Assembly: GCA_963931865.1 (NCBI GenBank) | Contig: OZ007510.1 | Span: 2,131,205 to 2,195,204 of the forward strand | Reading direction: 5' to 3' | From: Axinella damicornis | Lineage: Eukaryota; Porifera; Demospongiae; Axinellida; Axinellidae | Length of the DNA: 64,000 nt | In this document: positions 50,556 to 61,500 of the stretch, piece by piece | Numbering within the stretch: position 1 is the first letter of the stretch | Layout of the letters: each line of letters opens with the position of its first letter | Made by a program: the position numbers and the translations under genes | The notes under the pieces: generated by a model | What the model saw: the letters and a program-made list of their open reading frames with translations, nothing else | Told to the model about the DNA's origin: nothing | The model's database searches: none

Positions 50556-52556
50556 ATGGCTCAGAGTGGCAGTCTCTACGAGACCAACATCCTTACCAGC
50601 ATATCTACATCCTCTCTCAAGGTAGTCCTCATGTGATAATGTCTAACACTGGCCAGCTAGCAAGTGGACATAAATTATTCACTTACGGGTATAATTTTGG
50701 CCCAAACTGCCAGTGGTAGCAGCCTTCATAGAGTCTGTACTGCCACAACCCTTTTGTGCTGGAGGGGAGGGGGAAGAGTCCACCATTCTGATGTCCCTGG
50801 CACCAGACAGCTGTACATGCAGGAAGAGCACACACGTTGCTGATAGCGTAGAGTACTTTCACATCGAGGGCGGTCTTCTTCAGAACCAGACCCTCATAAT
50901 TGTGAGCAGAGGGTCTGGGCAGCAGGCTTGGGTGAAAAAATGTATCATGTGCTCGGAACGCAGGTGCACTTCCGTTTGGTTCAAACGGATTTGCAAACCG
51001 CATGAAAAGACTCGTACTGGAAGTCACTCTGTTGGTGGTCTTGTGAGATGTTATCGCACATTCTGCTGATATGTCTGTCACGTAGCTGTCACCAGAACAT
51101 GACTACTCTGCCGATATGCACCGGCATACATGCCATGATCACCAAGGATATTACATCACACTAAGTGCGTATGTTGCACATTCCGCACAGCGCACTTTCA
51201 CCCCAGCCTGTTTCCCGTACCCTCCTTCCGGATTATGAGAATCTGGGAACGAGACTATACCAAGGGGTAATCACTTACATATCGCCTGTAGAAACACCTG
51301 CGTGCGACCAGGATCAAGAATCTTGTTCGGTAAAAGATTGTCCTGGATTGTTCTTACTCCAAATGAGAGCTTGACTGTCTCACAACGTATTAGTGTAGGC
51401 ATTGTATCTGCAAGGAGGAGTTGATGTTGTTGTCCCGAGCTTGTCTTTATCCTTGATTGCATGATTCTTTTGATCCAGGTCGCTAGCTAGCGCTTCTAGG
51501 CAGTAAGCAAGCAACTACCTCTTCCACATGTTACTGTGACCGCATCATATGCCACATAAGTGGGTGTGGTTTACTGTATATTGGCATGGCAGTGCTATGG
51601 ATGGTAGCTATAGCGGTAGGAAATAGCTTGGCTATGCCACTGCGATCATGCCTAGTGTCAGGACAGGCTTTGTACGTTGGCCACCCCTTGATGGAGCCAA
51701 TGCTGTTACTTTCCTGTTCTTAATCTCTCACTCTCTCTCCACTCTCTTGCCAGCTTGTCACCTGTGGTGTGTTCGCCCTTGCAAGGCCTGAGGCTTTCTG
51801 TCTGGTTGTCAGGGACACCATCCACTTAGTGGCCAACCCTGAGACAACTAATGCATTGGCAACAGTGTTTGAGTTTGGTGAGGATTGGTTGCCAAGTTGG
51901 TTGCCTTGGCAACAGTGTTGTGTTTAAAGGAAGTGGTGGAATCACAGGCTGGCATTGTCCCCCAGAGTGAGGGGAGAAGCATGTTTTGATGTTTATGCGA
52001 GAGACAGATAAGTCCAATTTTTTAAACAAGCAACATAATTTTACGTAACATGTTACTAGCAAGATTATATCAGACAGGACATGGTAGGCCATTGTGCTAA
52101 ATCCTTTTGATAAAATGTTGTATGGGGATTCCTGGAAATAAGTAGGGCCCAGAGACTTTGAATCTCTCTTGCTTATGAGTTGCTCTGTCCCTCTTTGTCC
52201 AGAATGTGTGATAGATGCAGTGGGATGGAGTGATGATGGATCCTTGCTGGTTGCTGGGGATAGGTAGGTATGTGATGCTCTGCACACCACAATGGGCAGC
52301 TGGTTGTTGTCCGTTCTGCAGCTTGTAAGGATATTTCCTCTGTAAACTGTGATCAAGCGAGTGATGGATGGAGCTTTGTATTTATATGTCCTGCCAGCTA
52401 TTGTGCAATGAACAGGCAATGGTCTTTCCGGCGCCAGATAGTCACCTAGGTGAATGAGGGGGAAGTAACTGAGCGAGCGAAGCGAGTGAAGCTACTTGTA
52501 TAAGTAACAGCTGATTTGAGATGGGTAAATTAATGTTTCACATGCTGTCTGCCCCC

Positions 52557-52590
<34 letters not shown>

Positions 52591-55500
52591 ATTTTGCCAT
52601 CCTGTAAGCACTGAAGAAATGGTTGGAGAGGAGTAGTAATGAGCCTCAAGTTGGTTGCCAGTGAAACAGTTTTGGGCAGCTCTCTTGGTTGGTGCAATGG
52701 GTAGAGATTCTGACTGACTTATTCATGGAAGCTATACCGGTATCCTAGCAACCTTAACTGGGATTTGTTGAAGTCAGACTGTGACCATTTGCTTTTATTA
52801 TGGACCCCCCTTAGGGTTTCAGTCTGCATATATATGGCACTCATAGCCATGACAACCACACTGCCAGTAATGTTCTAGGAGCTCTCTTCACAACACTTGT
52901 TTATGTGGCCTAGCAACCAAAACTTTGGCATGTAGCTAGCTCCATGAAACAAGACTGCCACTGGATTGTAAGGGACTGTCTGTGTAATTTGGACAGGACT
53001 TTCAGAAATCCATGTAGGTGTGGACCGTACAACTAGTTTGTATATAATTAAATGACATTCATGTCACATTCTGAAGTGGGTATGTTTGGAAAAATCAGCT
53101 TTAGTGTCTGTGGTGGGGTTGCTATACAGTACCTATGTTGTTCAGTATGGATGATTTTTTTTGTGATCTAATTCACTTCCATGAGCAATTGCGGTGAAAA
53201 TGAATTTCTTGTAGTGAGTCTTGTTTCAAAACCTTAACCATAAAGTATATACATGCACTCCTCATGTATGTATGTATGCATGTATAGAGCTTGTAGGCTG
53301 CTGGCTGCATGCCAGCCTCGTTCCCAGGCGCCCCAATTACCGAGCACCTGGTAACGAGGCTGGCTGGCTGTATGGAAATGGTTTGTTAGCTGACATGATC
53401 TCGGCTGTCAAGAGTGCATGACGATGTTGTCATCAATGATCAAGCTCTCTTGCTGCTGTGTAGTACGCCCTAACTTCACTGTGCTCCTGCGTCTGTCCAC
53501 CATTGTTGGTTATGTGTCCCCAGGAGAGGAGTGCTTCACTTCATATCTCCGTCCACAGAACAGGTGCTCCATTCACTGGTAGGTACTGATTTCCCTCACT
53601 AACATATCACACACAATATTCACCATGCACTACACAGTACACACACACGCATGCGCAATGTATGTGTACATATAATATACACACACTATACTCTGCACAA
53701 AATCACATACATGCCTCATGCACACAACACACACGCTCACATACACTTATGCACACAATACACAAAGCACACACACTCACACAACAGAGCATACATGTAG
53801 CATTGTGTACTCATGCTGTCCACGCAAAGTTGTAATGTAATGTGCCAAAAGTACCCTGTGAAGTGAGAGGCGTAGGTCACAGCATTATGGAACATGAAGA
53901 CAGTTGAAACTTCATGGGCTTCATCTCTGTTGTATTCCCTAGTAATCTCCAGTAATCTCTAGTAAACTCTAGTAAACTCTAGTAATCTATGGTGTTGAAA
54001 TGTAATTATGTCACAGGTGCTGCAAGCTTCTGGACTTGCATCTTCATCACAAGTCATCAGTTATTATGAGCAGTGTGTACATCACTGATGTCATGCAGTT
54101 GATAAACGTTGACCTTGCGGTGACCTTGCAGTGGTTGCTAACTAATGATTTGACACCCTGTATGCATGCACCATACAATGGCGTGCCTATAATGTCGTCC
54201 CAGGCCTCCACTCCAGCTTCTGTCGCAGCAACGAAAGCTGGGGCAGAGACTTGGGAATGGAGGCGAGGCTACCTTAGATGCACGCGTTCAGTATCATCCT
54301 ACTGAGATCTGCATTGGCCTGACGTTTGCACTTTTATTTGGTCTCGCTATCATCCTACTGAGATCTGCATTGGCCTGACGTTTACACTTTTATTTGGTCT
54401 CGCTATCATCCTACTGAGATCTGCATTGGCCTGATGTTTACACTTTTATTTGGTCTCGCTATCATCCTACTGAGATCTGCATTGGCCTGTCGTTTGCACT
54501 TTTATTTGGTCTTGCTATCATTCTACTGAGATCTGCATTGGCCTGACGTTTACACTTTTATTTGGTCTCGCTATCATCCTACTGAGATCTGCATTGGCCT
54601 GACGTTTACTTGGTCTCGCTATCATCCTACTGAGATCTGCATTGGCCTGTCGTTTGCACTTTTATTTGGTCTCGCTATCATCCTACTGAGATCTGCATTG
54701 GCCTGACGTTTACACTTTTATTTGGTCTCGCTATCATCCTACTGAGATCTGCATTGGCCTGATGTTTACACTTTTATTTGGTCTCGCTATCATCCTACTG
54801 AGATCTGCATTGGCCTGACGTTTGCACTATTATTTGGTCTCGCTATTATCCTACTGAGATCTGCATTGGCCTGACATTTGCACTATTATTTGGTCTCGCT
54901 ATTATCCTACTGAGATTTCTGACGTTTGTATATTATATTTGGTCTCGCTATCATCCTACTGAGATCTGCATTGGCCTGACGTTTACATATTTATTTGGCC
55001 TCGCTATGAGATCTGCATTCTCCTGATGTGATCCGCATTGGCCTGATGTTTACAAAATTATTTGGTCTCTCTAGTTGCAGTGTTTCTCACAAGGTGTGGT
55101 CGGCTTGTTGTCTCCAGGGCCTTGCTTTTATAATTATATGTCTCAGTCCCACATTAGCAATTTGTCTCGCCCCCACTGTAATTATGGATATCTAGCCACA
55201 GAATGAGATACTCCACCCCCACTTTTATTATGGACTTTGAGTCATGTGTTCTCACCCCCACTTTGATATGACTCACGTATTCTCCACCCCACCTTGATAT
55301 GAGTCACGTATTATACACCCCACCTTGATATGAGTCACGTATTATACACCCCCACTTTGATATGAGTCACGTATTCTCCACCCCACCTTGATATGAGTCA
55401 CGTATTATACACCCCCACTTTGATATGAGTCACGTATTCTCCACCCCACCTTGATATGAGTCACGTATTATACACCCCCACTTTGATATGAGTCACGTAT

Positions 55501-58500
55501 TCTCCACCCCACCTTGATATGAGTCACGTATTATACACCCCCACTTTGATATGAGTCACGTATTCTCCACCCCACCTTGATATGAGTCACGTATTATACA
55601 CCCCCACTTTGATATGAGTCACGTATTATACACCCCCACTTTGATATGAGTCACGTATTCTCCACCCCACCTTGATATGAGTCACGTATTATACACCCCA
55701 CCTTGATATGAGTCACGTATTATACACCCCACCTTGATATGAGTCACGTATTATACACCCCCACTTTGATATGAGTCACGTATTATACACCCCCACTTTG
55801 ATATGAGTCACGTATTATACACCCCACTTTGATATGAGTCACGTATTATACACCCCCACTTTGATATGAGTCACGTATTATACACCCCACCTTGATATGA
55901 GTCACGTATTATACACCCCCACTTTGATATGAGTCACGTATTCTCCACCCACGTCAGAATATCCCCTTACCCACACTTACAGTAATTTTATGGATATGGA
56001 GTCACGTATCAACGAATGTTGACACTGAATACAGCCCTCTGATCACTGAGTATGGCCTTGTTCAGCTGTCTCCTGGCAGCTGTGGATTCTTTCTGCAAGG
56101 ATGTAGCGGCTTCCTTTAGGCGATGTGTTTGTTTTGTCATGAGCTGTGACATTGAGACAATATTTTTCCAGAATTGTGTACAGTTTAGTCTCTATAGCCC
56201 TTGTACCCAGGCCTTCTCACCCCTCGTTCCCAGGCCTTCTCACCGCTCGTTCCCAGAAGGCCTGGGAACGAGGGCCTGGGTACAAGGGGTGAGAAGGCCT
56301 GGAAACAAGGGGTGAGAAGGCCTGGGAACGAGGGGTGAGAAGGCCTGGGAATGAGGGCCTGGGTACAAGGGGTGAGAAGGCCTGGAAACGAGGGGTGAGA
56401 AGGCCTGGGAACGAGGGGTGAGAAGGCCTGGGAACGAGGGGTGAGAAGGCCTGGGTACAAGGCTATATTCTGCTGGAAGCGCTGTATCTTGCTTGTGTAT
56501 TGATGCCAAATGCGACCTCCTGATTGCAGTCTTTGGTCATTCTGTCATGCAGTCCCTTGCTCCAGAGAAGCTGACTATGAGGGAGGAAAGCGACAACGCC
56601 ATCTTCAGAGGGATCCAGTTTACCAGGGCCGCTGGTGATGAAGGTGATTGTACTGGTAGCCTCGTTGCCATGCCATCTCCTGCTTTGTTATTAGCCATGT
56701 ATACCTGAACTTAGGTGGAGTCATTGTTACCATGGACACATGGACTCATCCAATCACCAGTGTTGTTGCTTTTACCCATTCTGAAAGTACTTAGTTTGTA
56801 GTTTCAATGTTCCATGTGTGACGGATGTACTGAGGTGATGATGTCATCAAGATGGACAGCTGCAACTGTACCACATTTGGGCATGTCAATATATTGGTAT
56901 TGCAATTCATGGGTGTATAGTAAACTTCAAACAAGTACACTTTTCTTGCCGCAAGGTGTTCTCCTGACTTGAATGCCCTGTCGCTATACCTATGTCAGTC
57001 AATTTTAGTACAGCACCACTTTGTGGCTTCTGTTTAAAGGCATTGACAGTTGACTACCGGCTTTGACAGTCATGCTTGGAATTATTATGTGTGTGTCCTC
57101 TTTCAGGATTGTTAGATTTGCTTGTCATGTCTTCCAACGGAACAATCTTCATCTTTGAAGAGCTTCATTTGGAGCAGCTAAAATCAGGTACAAATTATTC
57201 AATATCTTTCCAGGTGAGGTGAATATGTGAGGACCCTATCCTCGCCTTCTCACCCCAGCGTTTGTCAATTGCATTACCTGCCCTAGTACTGCAAGTGACA
57301 AACACTGGGGTGAGAGGGCCTGGGTACGCCTGGGTACGAGGCTAGGTGGAACCTAGCTGAGTTCTACCATGGATGGTTCGCCAAGTGTACCAATGTGTGG
57401 AGTACCCTTCAGAGAAGTTTTCAGGAATCATTGTTGAGACTATCCAGAAAAGTGTATATAAATCAAAGATCAAAGCATGTCTGCATTCCTTGAAGCAAGG
57501 AACAAGCAAAGTAGAGTGGTGTAGCACCTTGCTAAACAGACCTAGGGAGGACCCTGCTATCATGCAAACAATTGGAGGATGGGGAATCCGATAACTCCCC
57601 TCTACCCTTTATGAGTGAAGCTGTCTCTAGTTTGCATCTTCTCACCACCAGCCAGCCATTATTAGTCACTCTTCTTCTCTACCTCACAGCTTTGTCTCAA
57701 GGCAGTCTGCCAGCAGCATCACAGGTGTGTACGTCATACTGTCTCTGACTGTGTAGCTTGTTTCAAACTGAATATTCTGAAGCACGGCCAAAAGACACGG
57801 GACAGAGGAATAATGCGCATGGTCGTGAAATGCATGCAGATTGGTAGCCTCGTTCCCAGGCCACGTGGCCTGGGAACGAGGCTAGCAGATTGGATGCTTT
57901 GTCTCTGCAGTGAAGAGATGTCCATTCTGCAAAAACTCAATTGAGGACTCCCTATTAGATCACTGCTATGATTACACCAGTCAGCATCTTGGCATTTGGA
58001 GTACTACTGCAAGAATGCTGCTTTCTGTAAAAGAACCTCCATTAAATGCAAAGGCACTAATTTGACAGTAACTGGTTGCTTGAACTTTCACCACCATTGA
58101 GACCAATTCTTGATCCCTACGGAAGCCCTCCAGGGCCAACTACTTCATCTCTTCCATTGTATGTTTCACTTTCATTGCACTCGTCCATCGCACGCTTCCA
58201 CTCCACTGTGCACACTCTTCTAAAGTTTATTTGCCACATTAGCCTTGTTCCCTGGCCTACCCCATTTTCTGTTGCGGCTAGCCGAGACTCACAGACGATC
58301 TACACAACTTCGTCCGCCAGTTATTCATTTGCGGTTGGGCCCCACTCCCCTGCGTCCACCTGATATCACCAGGCCTTCCTCGTTTTTCATGCATCCGTGT
58401 ATTATTAACCAAAGAGAACGTTCGAACCAAGCTGGCTGGATGATGAACTGCTTCAGGACCTGCTGAAACAACTGCGGGCCCCGCCCCTTCTACGTCCACC

Positions 58501-61500
58501 TGACGTCACTCACGTGATGAATGATACCAGGCCTTCCCCATTCTTCGCCTCTCTTCCGCATCTGTGAATTATTGTCAACGCAAACCGAAGAATGTCTTTC
58601 TCTTGTTATTATTACGGGGTAGTACTTCAAGTGGTTGTTAGGTAACCAAGGCAAAGAGTAATTTTGTTTTTTAGACCAGTCCACAAAGTGCATATTAGAA
58701 GCTCAAGTGGGTTGCAATAAATAACAGACTGCTGCACCAACCACAACAGGCTAAGCAAGAATTCTGCCACGAGTTAGTCATGAATGTCTTTCTCTTGTTA
58801 TTATTATCTATTCCAGGGTATGACACAGCTCTCCAAACTGCACGTGGCTGATGTGCACGATGTATGGAGTTCTTCTCTCCTTCTTCTAAGCACACCACAT
58901 CCACCCTCCATCATCACCACTGTGAGTGGTGGAATACACAGGTGTATGCTCCTTTCATGTTGCCATGGAGACCAAAACCCTTAGTTCCTGGTTACTACAC
59001 ATTTATGGAGGTAGCCCATTGTAGCAATTGGTGGGCGCAAATTTATCTTCTGTAGCCCAAGGGTGTTCTCTTTCATGGAATCCTACCTATTTCTAGCCCA
59101 AACTCATGAGCACCGGTATCATTGCTGTAGGGAGGTACGTACTATAGTATTATTGCTGTAGGGAGGTACGTATATACCATAGTATCATTGCTGTAGGGAG
59201 GTACGTACCATAGTATTATTGCTGTAGGGAGGTACATACCATAGTGCAGACTTGCAGCATAGACAAACTCACAAAGGACATTCACTTTTAGTTTCTTTGG
59301 GACGGCATACGAACAAATGGTGTGTGGAACCTCAGGGAACCATTTTCATGCTGCTAAATGTTCCAGGGATGGCTGTGTTGATTAATTAGTTGTCCTGATT
59401 TGGGAATGATGGCCTACTCTCCTCTAGGAAACTGCGGAAATTCCAATATATTAAGTTAATTAAGATGATTTTCTGTAAGGTATTGGAATGTTTCTGTAAT
59501 ATTCTTATTGGGAATCATGTCAGATTCCTGTAAGATTCAAGATTCCCGCATAAGTATGATGTCATAGAATGTGTAGTCTATGATAGCAGCTGCTGTAACG
59601 TACTGCGAGCACTATGGTATTTCTCCAGCATCAGGTGCTACTAGTACTTGTGAGAGTTGATGCCAGAGGATACACGTGTATGTAGACCTCCCATATCTCT
59701 TTGCATCTGAAAATGATCAATGATATCGCCAAATGTATGATGTCATGATTGAAGATGAATTCAGTCTGCGGGTGGGTTCTCCCATCCCAGAAGTTAAGTC
59801 TTATAAGGGATGCAGGATGGTGCGATAGGATTCTTATAGGGAATCATTTATAGCATAAACATAGGTGCAGAATTGGGGGAGCAGTGTGGGTGTTGCCATG
59901 GAGACCACAACCCTTAGTTCCTGGTTGCTACACATTTATGGAGGTTGTCCCTACAGCCCATTGTAGCAATTGGTGGGCGAGAATTTATGGATTAATTATC
60001 TCTTGCTGTCTCCCGGAGCCCAAGGGTATTCTCTTTCATGGAATGGAATCCTACACAAACTCATGAGCACTGGTATTATTGCTGTAGGGAGGTATATACC
60101 ATAGTACAGACTTGCAGCATAGACAAACTCACAAGGACATTCACTTTTAGTTTTTTTTGGGATGGCATACGAACAAATGGTGTGTGGAACCTCAGGGAAG
60201 CATTTTCATGCTGCTAAATGTTCCAGGGTTGATTAATTAGTTGTCCTGATTTGGGAACGATGGCCTACTCTCCTCTAGGAAACTGCGGAACTTCCACTAT
60301 ATTAAGTTAATTAAGATGATTTTCTGTAAGGTATTGGAATGTTTCTGTAGGATTCTTATTGGGAATCATGTCAGATTCCTGTACAAGTATGATGTCATAG
60401 AATGTGTAGTCTATGATAGCAGCTGCTGTAACGTACTGCGAGCACTATGGTATTTCTCCAGCATCAGGTGCTACTAGTACTTGTGAGAGTTGATGCCAGA
60501 GGATACACGTGTATGTAGACCTCCCGTATCTCTTTGCATCTGAAAATGATCAATGATATCACCAAATGTATGATGTCATGATTGAAGATGAATTCAGTCG
60601 GCGGATGGGTTCTCCCATCCCAGAAGTTAATTAAGTCTTATAAGGGACGCAGGATGGTGCAATATGATTCTTATAGGGAATCATCTAATATAAACATAGC
60701 GTAAACAGCAGAGTTGGGGGAGCAGTGTGGGTGGTTGCCACGTAGCATGACGGAGCAGTGTGGGTGGTTGCCACGTAGCATGACGGAGCAGTGTGGGTGG
60801 TTGCCGTAGCATGACGGAGCAGTGTGGGTGGTTGCCACGTAGCATGACAGAGCAGTGTGGGTGGTTGCCACGTAGCATGACGGAACAGTGTGGGTGGTTG
60901 CCACGTAGCATGATGGAGCAGTGTGGGTGGTTGCCACGTAGCATGACGGAGCAGTGTGGGTGGTTGCCACGTAGCATGACGGAAGAGGGACACTGCCTCC
61001 ACAAAAAGGAAACATCAATGTCATGATGCTTAGGGCGTCCCAAGGGTGCATGGTGACATCATTGATTCCGCTGCAGTAACAATGATGTCATTATGATGCT
61101 TAGGGTGTTCATGCAGATCTTATCTTTTTGCTCACAGGTCTCAGAAGTACTTGCTAACCATAATACCTTTAATATATAGGTGGTGGAATAGTGGGGGCAG
61201 AGCCCCACCCACTTGGAATGGTTGACATTCATTCAAGTGCAGCTATACTGTATGTAGAAGAGTGCATGATGACATCATCGTCATTGTGCAATGATGATGA
61301 CATCATCATCATTGTGCAATGATGATGACATCATCATGCACTCTTGATTTAGCGAGGATGTCATAGGTACTGAGCAGTCACCTTTTCTTGCAAGAGAGTT
61401 ACCAAATGGAGGAATCCAAGAAGAACCCAATTCCAAGAATCCAAGAAGAACCCATTTCTTAATGGAAACTTGCTGGGACAGGTCATGTGATACAACACTG

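Noticed and set aside
55213..55950. CRISPR-like array (31/32-bp repeats)
   Set aside because: Units are contiguous with no unique spacers, there are no cas genes, and the host DNA is intron-containing eukaryotic sequence.
57373..57594. 73-codon open frame in KNTC1 intron 6
   Set aside because: No domain that I recognise and no splice sites linking it to the gene; possibly an old repeat fragment.
60671..61051. Open frames in several frames on both strands
   Set aside because: The 33-bp repeat period is a multiple of three, so stops are absent by chance in every copy at once.
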